From the NCBI RefSeq assembly GCF_004114425.1, contig NZ_RDQF01000023.1:35028-99027 (forward strand): a stretch of 64,000 bases of DNA. Direction: 5' to 3'. Positions within the stretch are counted from its first letter, which is position 1. Every line of letters begins with the position of its first letter. Source of the stretch: Bradyrhizobium vignae (GTDB lineage: Bacteria > Pseudomonadota > Alphaproteobacteria > Rhizobiales > Xanthobacteraceae). The position numbers were made by a program, and so were the translations under genes. This document shows, one piece after another, positions 1 to 8,625 of the stretch. The notes below the pieces were generated by a model. That model did no database searches. It had not been told where the DNA came from and worked only from the letters and a program-made list of their open reading frames with translations.

Positions 1-2508
1 TTCCGGGTCGGTCTGAATGACGTGCTGGCTGCCGCGCGCAAGGCCACCGGCGTTCGCGGCGCCGGCTTCATCGATACCGCCAATCAGCGCATCACGCTGC
101 AAACCCAGGGACAGTCGTTGACGCCCGACCAGCTGGCCCGCACCGTGCTTCTGCACGAAGGCGGCGCCAGCGTGGTTCTCGGCGACGTCGCCACCGTCGT
201 GACCGCTCCCGAGCCGCCGATCGGCGCCGCTCTCATCGACGGCGTGCCTGGCATCATGCTCATGGTCAGCCAGCAATATGGCGCGAATACGCGAGAGGTC
301 ACCGCACGCGCGGAAGCTGCACTGCAGGAGCTGCGGCCTGGCCTCGAAGCCGACGGCGTCAGGCTCCATGCGGACATATTTCGTCCGGCCGATTTCATCG
401 ATGCGGCGACCGAGAGCGTCCTCAACGCGCTGTTGATCGGCGGAGCACTCGTGGTCGTCGTTCTCTTTCTATTTCTGTTCGACTGGCGCACCTCGATCAT
501 CAGTTGCACGGCAATCCCCCTGTCGTTGATAGCTGCAGTGCTCGCACTGCAATGGATGGGCGAAACTCTCAACACGATGACGCTGGGCGGCCTCGCAATC
601 GCGATCGGCGAAGTCGTCGATGACGCCGTGATCGGCGTCGAGAACGTCGTACGCCGGTTACGCGAAAATCGCCGAACGACGGCGCCGAAAGCCGAAGCCC
701 GCGTGGTGCTGGACGCTTTCCTCGAGGTGCGCACCGCAGTTGCCTATGCGACGTTTGCGGTCCTGCTGGTGTTCTTTCCGATCCTGGCGCTTTCCGGCAT
801 TGCCGGCCGTCTGTTCGGCCCCCTCGGCATCGCCTACGTCTTCGCGGTGATCGCATCGCTCGCGGTCGCTCTGACGGTGACACCGGCGCTCTCCATGCTG
901 CTCCTCGTCGGCAGAAGCGGCGAACGGCGCCTGCATGAACCCCCGGCAGTGCGCTGGTCCCGCCGCTATTACCAGGCCTTGCTGCGCCGTATCGGCCGCT
1001 TCCCGAAGCTGGTGATGACGGCAACCGCGGCCGTCACGATCGCGGGAGCGGCGATGCTGCCTTTCTTCGGCGGAACCTTCCTGCCGGATCTGCGGGAAGG
1101 TCATCTGATCCTGCACGTCTCCGCGATCCCAGGCACCTCGCTCGACGAATCTCTTCGCATCGGCAAATTGATGGCCGATACGCTCCGGCACATCCAGGGC
1201 ATTCGCAGGGTGGCGCAGCACGTAGGCCGGGCCGAGGCCGGCATCGACACGGTTGGTCCGCATTCCAGCGAGTTCGAGGTCGATCTGGAGCCCGGGCTCT
1301 CCGGTCGGGCACAATCCGAAGCAGAAGCGCGCATCAGGGCGGCCTTCGCCGACTTTCCCGGGGTTTCCTTCTCGAGCAAGACCTACCTGACCGAGCGCGT
1401 CGAGGAAACCGTCTCCGGATTCTCGGCAGCGGTGGTCATCAACATCTACGGGCCTGATCTCGACTCACTTGATCGCGCTGCACGCGACGTCGCACGAGAA
1501 CTCGACGAAGTCGGGGGTGCCGCCGACGTGCAGCGACGCACGCCTCCGGGCATGCCGCAGGTCAATGTGACGCTTCGGCCGACCGATCTGCAACGCTGGG
1601 GACTCGATGCGGTCGAAGTGCTCGAGCTGGTGCGTACCGCCTATCAGGGCGACATCGTCGGCCAGGGATATGAAGGCAATGCCGTCTTCAATATCATCGT
1701 CATCCTCGATGCACCCGCCCGGGCGCGGCTCACCCAGATCGGCGACCTGCCGGTGCGCACACCGAGCGGCGCCTACATTCTGCTCAAGCAGATCGCAGAC
1801 GTCTATGAAACGTCGGGCCGCTATCAGATCCAGCACCAGAATGCGCAGCGCGTACAGACAGTAACGGCGAACGTCAGTGGACGCGATCTCGAATCCTTCG
1901 TGGCCGCCGCCAAACGCAAGCTTGCCCGCGAAGTCAAACTCCCGCCCGGCGCCCGCATTGAATTTGCCGGAGCGGCCGAGGCTCAAGCCCGGTCGCGGCG
2001 CGATCTCATCGTCAATTCTTTACTGGCAGGGACGGGCATCGTCGTTCTGCTCTCGATGGTCACCGGCCATTGGCGAAATCTGTTGCTGGTGATGATCAAT
2101 CTACCGTTTGCATTGGTCGGTGGCGTGCTCGCGCTCGCGTTGACGGGCGGCCTGCTTTCGCTCGGGTCGATGGTCGGCTTCGTCACGCTGTTCGGAATCA
2201 CCTTGCGGAACTCGATCCTCATGATTTCCCACTACGAACATCTCGTCCTGATCGATGGTCGTGTATGGGGACCTGAAACCGCGATCGAGGGGGCGGCGGA
2301 TCGTCTTGTCCCGATCCTGATGACGTCTCTCGTCACCGGCTTGGGATTGCTGCCGCTCGCCATTGGCGCAGGGGAACCAGGTCGTGAAATCGAAGGCCCG
2401 ATGGCGATCGTCATCCTTGGCGGCCTCATGACCTCGATGGCACTTAGTCTGCTGGTCCTGCCTACCCTTGCGCTTCGCTACGCACGTTTCAAGGTTCGTG
2501 CTGGATGA
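1..2508 (+). CDS. Heavy-metal efflux RND permease (CusA/CzcA type), 5'-truncated by window
   Basis: The frame is open from base 1 and ends at TGA 2506-2508, so the window cuts off the start; about 835 residues remain of a family that is usually about 1,040. It is an inner-membrane proton-driven pump subunit of a tripartite system. What is seen: a hydrophobic cluster after the first porter domain (LLIGGALVVVVLFLFLFDWR), the HME-type fourth transmembrane helix segment GEVVDDAVIGVENVVRR, a second porter domain, and a C-terminal membrane block ending near LLVLPTLALRYARF. The acidic pair in GEVVDDAV fits metal-exporting RND proteins. The substrate is not readable from sequence. Its position beside lanmodulin and PQQ genes makes a metal linked to alcohol oxidation possible, but this is inference. 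Its membrane-fusion partner would lie upstream, outside the window. Confidence 0.93.
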   Translation, partial: FRVGLNDVLAAARKATGVRGAGFIDTANQRITLQTQGQSLTPDQLARTVLLHEGGASVVLGDVATVVTAPEPPIGAALIDGVPGIMLMVSQQYGANTREVTARAEAALQELRPGLEADGVRLHADIFRPADFIDAATESVLNALLIGGALVVVVLFLFLFDWRTSIISCTAIPLSLIAAVLALQWMGETLNTMTLGGLAIAIGEVVDDAVIGVENVVRRLRENRRTTAPKAEARVVLDAFLEVRTAVAYATFAVLLVFFPILALSGIAGRLFGPLGIAYVFAVIASLAVALTVTPALSMLLLVGRSGERRLHEPPAVRWSRRYYQALLRRIGRFPKLVMTATAAVTIAGAAMLPFFGGTFLPDLREGHLILHVSAIPGTSLDESLRIGKLMADTLRHIQGIRRVAQHVGRAEAGIDTVGPHSSEFEVDLEPGLSGRAQSEAEARIRAAFADFPGVSFSSKTYLTERVEETVSGFSAAVVINIYGPDLDSLDRAARDVARELDEVGGAADVQRRTPPGMPQVNVTLRPTDLQRWGLDAVEVLELVRTAYQGDIVGQGYEGNAVFNIIVILDAPARARLTQIGDLPVRTPSGAYILLKQIADVYETSGRYQIQHQNAQRVQTVTANVSGRDLESFVAAAKRKLAREVKLPPGARIEFAGAAEAQARSRRDLIVNSLLAGTGIVVLLSMVTGHWRNLLLVMINLPFALVGGVLALALTGGLLSLGSMVGFVTLFGITLRNSILMISHYEHLVLIDGRVWGPETAIEGAADRLVPILMTSLVTGLGLLPLAIGAGEPGREIEGPMAIVILGGLMTSMALSLLVLPTLALRYARFKVRAG

Positions 2509-2718
2509 ACGCCGATCCGCGTTACGGCCTCGACCACATCGTCAGGAAAGCGGCAGCAGCGCTGGGTAGGATGACGCACTGGCGGTTGAGGCTTTCGAGC
2601 GCGCTCGTCGACCGCCATCGCGGCACGACGTTACGAAGCCAGATGAACTGTTTTGACGCCAAGACACTGCCACGGCTGCGACGGCGTTCGCCATCGAAGC
2701 CGCGGCAGATCGTCGGTC

Positions 2719-2799
2719 TTATTTGCGCGAAGCGCAGGCGTACATGTTGATTTCCATGCCGACCGGCACTTCCACGATCTTCGGAGCTTTCCAAGCCAT
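2719..2799 (-). CDS. pqqA: Coenzyme PQQ precursor peptide PqqA (orphan copy)
   Basis: A 26-codon frame reads MAWKAPKIVEVPVGMEINMY and ends ASRK. It has the PqqA hallmarks: the MxWxxPxxxEV start and the strictly spaced Glu16 and Tyr20 (E-x-x-x-Y), which PqqE cross-links to make PQQ. A GGGAG ribosome-binding site lies about 8 nt before the ATG. PQQ is the cofactor of the three quinoprotein dehydrogenases in this window. pqqB-E, which normally follow pqqA, are absent: downstream on the same strand is only about 200 bp and then the oppositely directed RND gene. This copy probably supplements or feeds a pqq operon elsewhere. The motif match is strong; the regulatory role is inference. Confidence 0.93.
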   Translation of the reverse strand: MAWKAPKIVEVPVGMEINMYACASRK

Positions 2800-3017
2800 T
2801 CGGGTCTCCCGAGGTATTGAGCGCGACATCGCGCGGCGCAAAACCTAGGGCTGCGTCAGGTGCAGTTCAAGCCTCGATTCGACTGTCGAGCGCGTCTGTG
2901 TCGATTCTTCGTGGCTGCATTTCTCTCTCGGACAAAGCCAGTTCCCTCTTGGTCAAAAGCGACCCGCGAGACATCACCTTGTGCAACGCACCGCACGCCG
3001 AATCGACAATGGCGCGG
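2800..3017. promoter_or_regulatory. Upstream region of pqqA with element shared with xoxF upstream region
   Basis: No convincing gene is seen here. TTCCCTCTTGGTCAA at 2942-2956 recurs with one change at 8908-8922 upstream of xoxF, so this stretch may carry a common control site. The function is inferred from the shared sequence only. Confidence 0.3.
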
Positions 3018-3218
3018 TCAGCAGCCCTTGTCGGCCATTTCCGCGTTCGGCTTGGCGCCTTCGGCACGCTGAGCCGCCGTCGGCTCACTCTGCATTTGCC
3101 GCTGCGCATCCTCGGACGAAGTCGCCGTTTCACCGCTTGCACGATTCATCGTGCTGGTCAGCGGGTGCTGATTGGTATCAGTCGCTGAACTGGGCGAGTG
3201 CGACTGCGCGGAGCCCAC
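3018..3218 (-). CDS. Small Ser/Thr/Gln-rich hypothetical protein, start uncertain
   Basis: An open frame ends with MADKGC and contains the hydrophilic stretch ATDTNQHPLTSTMN followed by a Gln/Glu/Ala-rich tail. The composition resembles the mature part of small exported alphaproteobacterial proteins. The shown GTG start (3218) has no clear ribosome-binding site. The frame stays open upstream to near the lanM stop, passing through GLTLGNIGLLCNTGSASTDKD, which looks like the end of a signal segment, but no good start codon is in frame there. It may be a gene whose signal peptide has decayed. It lies just downstream of lanM on the same strand, so the two could be co-transcribed. Confidence 0.35.
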   Translation of the reverse strand: MGSAQSHSPSSATDTNQHPLTSTMNRASGETATSSEDAQRQMQSEPTAAQRAEGAKPNAEMADKGC

Positions 3219-3351
3219 GGTGACCGGACCAGAACCAGCATCCTTGTCGGTGCTGGCGCTGCCGGTGTTACAGAGAAGCCCGATGTTCCCGAGCGTCAGA
3301 CCGGAACGATCGCGAATGTTGCGCTCGTCATGTCCGTTCCGATTGCAGCGC

Positions 3352-3744
3352 TCACCGCAGCAATCGCAACAGCGCGCGGCCGGCGCGCGAGTTCAGCTCC
3401 TTCGCATCCAGCGTTCCGTCCTTGTCGGGATTCGCTGCGTTGAAGCGCTGCTCGACCACGGACAGATATTCGTCGAGCGTAAGGGTCCCGTCCCGGTCGG
3501 GATCGGCGGCAGCGAGTTCTTTCGCCGTCAACCGTCCACGCAATTCGCGCGCATCGAGCGTGCCGTCATGATCGCGATCGAGCTTTGCGAACAATGCGGC
3601 GGCCGCCTTCTTCACCTCGGCAAGATCGAGCGTGCCGTCATTGTCGGTGTCGAGCAACTTGACCGCATTGCCCGAGGCCGACCACGCCGGACCGGCTGAC
3701 AATGCAATCGTAAGCGCAAGGGCAATTGAACGACGCGAAATCAT
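3352..3744 (-). CDS. lanM: Lanmodulin-like periplasmic EF-hand protein
   Basis: 130 residues. The start is ATG 3744 with GGAGG 5 nt upstream. A signal peptide (MISRRSIALALTIALSAGPAWSA) is followed by four EF-hand loops: DTDNDGTLDLAE (32-43), DRDHDGTLDARE (56-67), DPDRDGTLTLDE (81-92) and NPDKDGTLDAKE (105-116). Loops are separated by only 12, 13 and 12 residues, the spacing that marks lanmodulin against the longer spacing of calmodulin-type proteins. Proline at loop position 2, another lanmodulin trait, is present in loops 3 and 4 but replaced by Thr and Arg in loops 1 and 2. Loop 4 begins with Asn, as in the Methylobacterium protein. Lanmodulin binds lanthanides selectively in the periplasm. 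The neighbouring XoxF-type enzymes support that role. Affinity is not predictable from sequence. Confidence 0.88.
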   Translation of the reverse strand: MISRRSIALALTIALSAGPAWSASGNAVKLLDTDNDGTLDLAEVKKAAAALFAKLDRDHDGTLDARELRGRLTAKELAAADPDRDGTLTLDEYLSVVEQRFNAANPDKDGTLDAKELNSRAGRALLRLLR

Positions 3745-4085
3745 CAAAACCTCCCTGACGAAGAGTCCCGGATCGATGGGGACAGAAGCGACATAAATCC
3801 ACAAGCGGACCCCGGTTCAAGTCCCGAAACGCAACTTGCGCGCGTCACCGCCCGGGAGCCCGGCCGAGCGTCCGGCGATCGGGCACCCGAGACTGCTTCG
3901 TACCGCGGAATTATCTCAGCGTGTCCGCACAAGTGGGAGTTGCTCGCGTAAGGTTTCCCTGAGGTGACCGGACCAGCCTCCAGCGATATCGGCACGACAC
4001 TTGCGACTTTCGTATTGACGCGTTTTGCTTTCCGACGGAGTGTTGCTGCCGCAGCGTCAAAAGGCGCGCAAATTGGGAGGAACGG
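3745..4085. promoter_or_regulatory. Divergent promoter region between lanM and PQQ alcohol dehydrogenase
   Basis: 341 bp between two divergently transcribed genes with no plausible coding frame. It must contain both promoters. The only clear signals are the ribosome-binding sites: GGAGG before lanM and GGGAGGAACGG before the dehydrogenase. No obvious dyad operator was found by eye. Confidence 0.5.
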
Positions 4086-5750
4086 ATGAAACGCTTTGCG
4101 ATGGCCGCAGGCCTCGTCATGCTTGCGTCAACCTGTGCAAATGCACAAACCAGCGAGCAGCTGGTCAAGGGGGCGACCGACACGTCGAACGTTCTCAATT
4201 ACGGAATGGGCTACAATCTCCAGCGCTTCTCGACGCTGAACCAGATCAACAAGGACACCGTCAAGAACCTCGTCCCGGTCTGGAACTACTCCTTTAACGA
4301 CGATCGCAGCGAGGAATCGCAGCCGCTGGTGTACCAGGGCGTGATCTACGTGACCTCGCACAACGCGACCATGGCGGTCGACGCCAAGACCGGCAAGCAG
4401 ATCTGGAAGACCAAGGTCGAGTATCCCGCCGAGACCCCGCGCATCGTCTGCTGCGGCATCATCAATCGCGGCGCGGCGCTCTACGACGGCAAGGTGTTCC
4501 GCACCACGCTCGACGCCCACGTGATCGCGCTCGACGCCAAGAATGGCAAGGAGCTGTGGCGGCAGAAGGCGGCCGACATCAAGGAAGGCTATTCGATGAC
4601 GGTCGCCCCGCTGGTTGCCGACGGCGTCGTCATCACCGGAATCTCCGGCGCCGAATTCGGCACAAGGGGCTTCATCGACGGCTGGGATCCGGCGACGGGC
4701 AAGCACCTCTGGCGCACCTACTCGATCCCCTCGCCGGACGAACCCGGCGGCGACACCTGGAAGGGCGATACCTGGAAGCTCGGCGGCGGCTCGACCTGGA
4801 TCACGGGTTCTTATGACCCGGAGCTGAACACGGTGTATTGGGGCATCGGCAATCCCGGCCCGTTCAATTCGTCGGTGCGCCCCGGTGACAATCTCTACAC
4901 CTGCTCCGTGCTGGCGATGGATCCCAAGACCGGCAAGATCAAGTGGCACTATCAGTTCTCGCCGAACAATCCGTTCGACTATGACTCGGTGGCCGAGATG
5001 GTGCTCGCCGACATGAACGTCGAGGGCAAGCCGACCAAGGTGCTGATGGACGCCAACCGCAACGGCTTCTTCTACGTGCTCGATCGCACCAACGGCAAGC
5101 TGCTCGCGGCCAATCCTTACGTGAAGATCAATTGGGCGACCGGGATCGACATGAAGACCGGACGTCCGATCGAGACCGACGTTTCCAAGGACGCGCGCGA
5201 GGGCAAGAAGGTCACGGTCTATCCGTCCATCCTCGGGGGCAAGAACTGGGAGCCGATGTCGTTCAACCCGCAGACCGGCCTCGCCTATGCCAACACGCTC
5301 AACTTCGGCGGCAAATACAAGGCGGAGCCCGTCACCTTCAAGCAGGGTGAATGGTATCTCGGCATGGATCTGACCGATCCCTGGGAGTTCGGAGACGGAC
5401 CGCGCGGTCACCTCAAGGCCATCGACCCCCTGACCGGCAAGTCGAAGTGGGAAGCGCCGAGCGATATTCCGCGCTTCTCGGGCGTGCTGTCGACGGCCGG
5501 AGGCGTGGTGTTCTCAGGTCAGCTGACCGGCGAGTTCGAGGCCTTCGATGCCGACACCGGCAGGAAGCTCTGGCAGTTCCAGACCGGGTCCGGCATCGAG
5601 GGACAGCCGGTGACCTGGCAGCAGGACGGCGTGCAATATGTTGCGGTGACGAGCGGCTATGGCGGCGTCTACTCGTTGTTCTCCGGCGACGAGCGGCTTG
5701 CCAAAGTGCCGCCCGGCGGCTCGCTGTGGGTCTTTGCGGTCAAGCAGTAA
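4086..5750 (+). CDS. PQQ-dependent alcohol dehydrogenase, lanthanide-type
   Basis: 554 residues with signal peptide (MKRFAMAAGLVMLASTCANA), so periplasmic. It is an eight-bladed quinoprotein that oxidises primary alcohols and passes electrons to a c-type cytochrome. Seen: the vicinal Cys122-Cys123 disulfide pair, repeated tryptophan-docking motifs (DAKTGKQIW, DAKNGKELW, DPKTGKIKW), metal ligands Glu190 (GAEFG) and Asn256 (GIGNPGP), and FDYD with catalytic Asp298 and the extra Asp300 that coordinates lanthanides. Calcium-type MxaF has Ala at that last position. ATG 4086 has GGGAGGA just upstream. The next genes are a cytochrome c and a XoxJ-like binding protein in tight succession, which form its operon. 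It is closer to ethanol/ExaF-type enzymes than to the XoxF at 9139, but the substrate is not certain. Confidence 0.92.
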   Translation: MKRFAMAAGLVMLASTCANAQTSEQLVKGATDTSNVLNYGMGYNLQRFSTLNQINKDTVKNLVPVWNYSFNDDRSEESQPLVYQGVIYVTSHNATMAVDAKTGKQIWKTKVEYPAETPRIVCCGIINRGAALYDGKVFRTTLDAHVIALDAKNGKELWRQKAADIKEGYSMTVAPLVADGVVITGISGAEFGTRGFIDGWDPATGKHLWRTYSIPSPDEPGGDTWKGDTWKLGGGSTWITGSYDPELNTVYWGIGNPGPFNSSVRPGDNLYTCSVLAMDPKTGKIKWHYQFSPNNPFDYDSVAEMVLADMNVEGKPTKVLMDANRNGFFYVLDRTNGKLLAANPYVKINWATGIDMKTGRPIETDVSKDAREGKKVTVYPSILGGKNWEPMSFNPQTGLAYANTLNFGGKYKAEPVTFKQGEWYLGMDLTDPWEFGDGPRGHLKAIDPLTGKSKWEAPSDIPRFSGVLSTAGGVVFSGQLTGEFEAFDADTGRKLWQFQTGSGIEGQPVTWQQDGVQYVAVTSGYGGVYSLFSGDERLAKVPPGGSLWVFAVKQ

Positions 5751-5760
5751 CCACGGCACG

Positions 5761-6117
5761 ATGCTGAGAGAAGTATCACACAGGACGGTGGCGAGCCTCG
5801 CCACCGCCGCGATGCTGACGGTCGCGCTTGCGGCGACCGTTCGCGCCGCGGATGACTCAACCGGCAATCCACTGCAGGCGCAGATCGACCACGGCAAGTC
5901 GACCTATGCCGAGAAATGCTCACACTGCCACGGTCCCAACCTGATGAACTCCGGCACCATCACGCCGGACCTGCGCGTCTTCCCGGACGACAAGACGCGC
6001 TTCGTCACCACGGTCAAGAACGGCAAGAACAACAAGATGCCGCCCTGGGGCGACATCCTCAGCGACGACCAGATCGGGGATCTCTGGGCCTTCATCTCCA
6101 GCCGGAGAAAGCCATGA
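5761..6117 (+). CDS. Periplasmic c-type cytochrome, electron acceptor of upstream dehydrogenase
   Basis: 118 residues starting at ATG 5761, 10 bp after the dehydrogenase stop. A hydrophobic signal region (VASLATAAMLTVALAATVRA) is followed by a mono-haem site CSHCH (Cys53, Cys56, His57) and a probable axial Met93 in KMPPWGD. It is a small class I cytochrome c and presumably accepts electrons from the PQQ enzyme at 4086. Its stop codon overlaps the next start (ATGA), showing translational coupling. No special regulation is visible. Confidence 0.9.
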   Translation: MLREVSHRTVASLATAAMLTVALAATVRAADDSTGNPLQAQIDHGKSTYAEKCSHCHGPNLMNSGTITPDLRVFPDDKTRFVTTVKNGKNNKMPPWGDILSDDQIGDLWAFISSRRKP

Positions 6118-7043
6118 CGGGCCGGCGCCTTGCCTGGAGCGTTGCGGCCGTTCTTTCCATGATGGCGTCGGTCGCGCCTGCGGCCGACGATGCTCTGAAG
6201 ATCTGTCTCGACGAGGACCGGCCGCCGCTCTCGGTGCATCACCGCGGCAAGCCGGATGCCGGCTTCGACCTGCTGCTGGGCAAGGCGGTTGCGGAGCGGC
6301 TCGGACGACCGCTGGCGATCCAGTGGTTCGAGAGCAAACTGGACGAGGATTCGAGCCCGCAGCTCGAAGCCAACGCGCTGCTCTCGGATGGGCGCTGCTC
6401 GCTCGTCGGCGGCTACGCGCTGACGCAGGATTCGCTCGTCGTGCCCGGGATGAAGACAGCGCGCTTGCCGGATTTCGCCGGCGCCACACGCGACGATCGG
6501 CGCCGCCGCGTCCCGCTGGGCGTGCTCGCGCCGAGCCAGCCTTACATCTATTCGCCGATGACGGTGGTGCTCGGACCGAAGGCCCGCGGCCGCAAGATCG
6601 GCGACATCGGCGATCTCGCCGGCCTTCGTCTCGTCATCGAAAGCGGATCGCTTGGCGACGCCATCCTGATGACCTTCGACAAGGGACGCCTGATCGACAA
6701 CATCACCCATCTCGTCCCCGGTCGCGACGATCTCCTCGGCGCGCTCCAGCGCGGCGACCATGATGCGACGCTGATCGATCTTGCCCGCTTCGATGCCCAT
6801 CGCGCCGCGCACCCCGACACGGCGGTCACGGCGTCCGGGTACTACTACCCGATCGGAGCCAATCGCGGCTATGTCGGACTCGCCAGCGAAGGCGCACTGA
6901 TCGAGGCCGTCAACAAGGCGCTGACGGAGCTTGCAGCCGAGGGCAAGATCGCCGAATTCGGCAAGCAGGCCGGCCTCACCTATCTGCCACCGCGCGAGCC
7001 CGCGATCCTCGGCGATGTCTGGACCAGGATCATTCAGCGGTGA
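6114..7043 (+). CDS. XoxJ/MxaJ-like quinoprotein-associated solute-binding protein
   Basis: 309 residues, starting at ATG 6114 in a 4-bp ATGA overlap with the cytochrome. A signal peptide (LAWSVAAVLSMMASVAPAAD) precedes a family-3 periplasmic binding fold (KICLDEDRPPLS near the start, GDIGDLAGLRLVIESGS at mid-protein). In methylotrophs xoxJ encodes such a protein beside xoxF and xoxG, and it is thought to help activate the dehydrogenase. Operon position after an alcohol dehydrogenase and a cytochrome matches that pattern. It could instead bind a small molecule for transport, but no permease or ATPase is adjacent. Confidence 0.82.
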   Translation: MTGRRLAWSVAAVLSMMASVAPAADDALKICLDEDRPPLSVHHRGKPDAGFDLLLGKAVAERLGRPLAIQWFESKLDEDSSPQLEANALLSDGRCSLVGGYALTQDSLVVPGMKTARLPDFAGATRDDRRRRVPLGVLAPSQPYIYSPMTVVLGPKARGRKIGDIGDLAGLRLVIESGSLGDAILMTFDKGRLIDNITHLVPGRDDLLGALQRGDHDATLIDLARFDAHRAAHPDTAVTASGYYYPIGANRGYVGLASEGALIEAVNKALTELAAEGKIAEFGKQAGLTYLPPREPAILGDVWTRIIQR

Positions 7044-7206
7044 TTGCCTGTCATTCCGGGGCGCCCGCAGGGCGACCCCGGAAATCATTCGCCGCAGCGC
7101 ATGTAGCCAATGACGCGCACCGGCCTGCAGTCCAACCAAAGCCTAGCGCCGGTCGCGGATTTTCCCCTATGATTGCGCGCCTCTGCGGACAAGAAGGGCC
7201 GATCGC

Positions 7207-7629
7207 ATGACACCGGATGCAGTCGCCGTCGCCGTTCTGATCATCCTGCTTTTTCCGATGGGCTATTTCACGCTGGCATCGCCCGCCTTCCTGCTGGTGA
7301 GGCTCGACATCCAGCCCGTCGCCCAGCTGCTGCGCGGAATGTTCAACGCTCATTTCCTGGTGATGCGCGTCGCCGCTGCCATCGGAACGATGGCTCTCCT
7401 CCTCAACGGTCGCCCGCTTGCCGGGCTCGGCGTCGGGACAATCGCAGCCCTGGCGATCTGGGGACGTCGCTGGTTCATGCAAAGGGTCGATGACCAGCTC
7501 AGCGCGACGGAGGCCGGCGATGCCGACGCCCCACGTCGGTTGCGCCGGCTGCATTGGAGCGGAATGCTGGTGAACGCGATGCTGCTCGTCGCTCTCCTGG
7601 CCGGCATTCCCTATGTTGCGACGACGTAA
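7207..7629 (+). CDS. Small integral membrane protein, unknown function
   Basis: 140 residues with about four hydrophobic segments: AVAVLIILLFPMGYFTLASP, a second around VMRVAAAIGTMALLL, a third AGLGVGTIAALAIWG, and a C-terminal LVNAMLLVALLAGIPYV. An acidic loop (DDQLSATEAGDADAP) lies between the last two. I do not recognise the family. It stands 163 bp after the XoxJ-like gene in the same direction, and converges on the AraC gene. It may be a distal member of the alcohol oxidation operon or independent. Confidence 0.7.
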   Translation: MTPDAVAVAVLIILLFPMGYFTLASPAFLLVRLDIQPVAQLLRGMFNAHFLVMRVAAAIGTMALLLNGRPLAGLGVGTIAALAIWGRRWFMQRVDDQLSATEAGDADAPRRLRRLHWSGMLVNAMLLVALLAGIPYVATT

Positions 7630-7656
7630 GCGCGCCGGAAATTCTCAGGCGTGCGC

Positions 7657-8625
7657 CTAATGCTCGCCCGAGCTGGCCGCGCCCTGCTGCGCCTTGTGGA
7701 TCGAGGACGGCACCACGCCGAAATATTTTCGAAACACCCGGCTGAAATGCGATGAGCTGGAGAAGCCCCAGGAGAAGGCGACGTCGGTGATGGTCTTGCC
7801 GGCATGGGCCTCGAGCTCCTGGCGGCAGTTCTGCAACCGCGCCTGCCAGATGTAGTCGCTCACCGTGGTGCCGCGCTCCGAGAACAGCATGTGCAGATAG
7901 CGCTTGGAGCAGCCGAGCTCGGCCGAGATCTGGTCGATGCACAGGTCAGGATCGCGCAAGTGCTCGCGGATGAAGAACTGCGCGCGCACATACGTCGCTT
8001 CGGGTCCGACACGATCGAACATCGTGTCGGCTTCGCGCAGCGGCAGCAGTAACAGATCGATCAGCGAATCGGCGACGCCGACAGCGCTGTTCGCCGAGAG
8101 CTTCGCGGCCTCGTCAAAGGTGGCATGGACGAAATCGTGGGCGATCCGTCCAGTGCCCGTCTTCGCCGTCAGCTTATAGGCAGGCATCCGCTGCGACGGG
8201 AATCCGCGGTCGCGCAGCAGCGCTTTCGGCACGATCACCACGTCGTGACGGGTAAAGGCGGGGCTGATGATCGAATGCGGGCAGGAGACGTCGTAGGCGA
8301 TGATGTCGCCGGGATTGATTTCGATGTGGCGGCCTTCCTGCTCGAAATAGGACACGCCGTAGGTCTGGAAGTGGATTTTTATGTACGGGTGCTCGTTGCC
8401 CTTGGCGCGCGCAAGCGTGTGCGCGATGCGATGCTGGCTGACCTCGATCTGGCAGAGCTTCAGACGCGAGACCGTGGTGTAATCGATGCGACCTTCGAGC
8501 GAGGACGCCTCCAGTGGATCGACGTCGAAATAACCGCACAGGCTCGTCAGCCCGTCGATCCAGCTCTGGATCTGCCGCTTCGGCGTCATTCCCATCGTCG
8601 AGAGCGTGTGAATGGTGTCGGACAT
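7657..8625 (-). CDS. AraC-family transcriptional regulator
   Basis: About 322 residues from ATG 8625 (MSDTIHTLSTMG). An in-frame start at 8670 is an alternative. The N-terminal half resembles the AraC-type ligand-binding domain (HPYIKIHFQTYGVSYFEQEGR, GDIIAYDVSCPHS). The C-terminus holds two helix-turn-helix motifs: ISAELGCSKRYLHMLFSERG and the typical DVAFSWGFSSSSHFSRVFRK followed by YFGVVPS. It is divergent from xoxF with a 513-bp space between, so it may control xoxF and the formaldehyde genes. That is inference from position. Confidence 0.9.
   Translation of the reverse strand: MSDTIHTLSTMGMTPKRQIQSWIDGLTSLCGYFDVDPLEASSLEGRIDYTTVSRLKLCQIEVSQHRIAHTLARAKGNEHPYIKIHFQTYGVSYFEQEGRHIEINPGDIIAYDVSCPHSIISPAFTRHDVVIVPKALLRDRGFPSQRMPAYKLTAKTGTGRIAHDFVHATFDEAAKLSANSAVGVADSLIDLLLLPLREADTMFDRVGPEATYVRAQFFIREHLRDPDLCIDQISAELGCSKRYLHMLFSERGTTVSDYIWQARLQNCRQELEAHAGKTITDVAFSWGFSSSSHFSRVFRKYFGVVPSSIHKAQQGAASSGEH

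Noticed and set aside
2509..2718. Possible pqqB start downstream of pqqA
   Set aside because: No PqqB motif in any frame; only about 200 bp before the RND gene.
4128..5411. Minus-strand frame opposite the first PQQ dehydrogenase
   Set aside because: Shadow; the same type of frame is seen opposite every quinoprotein here.
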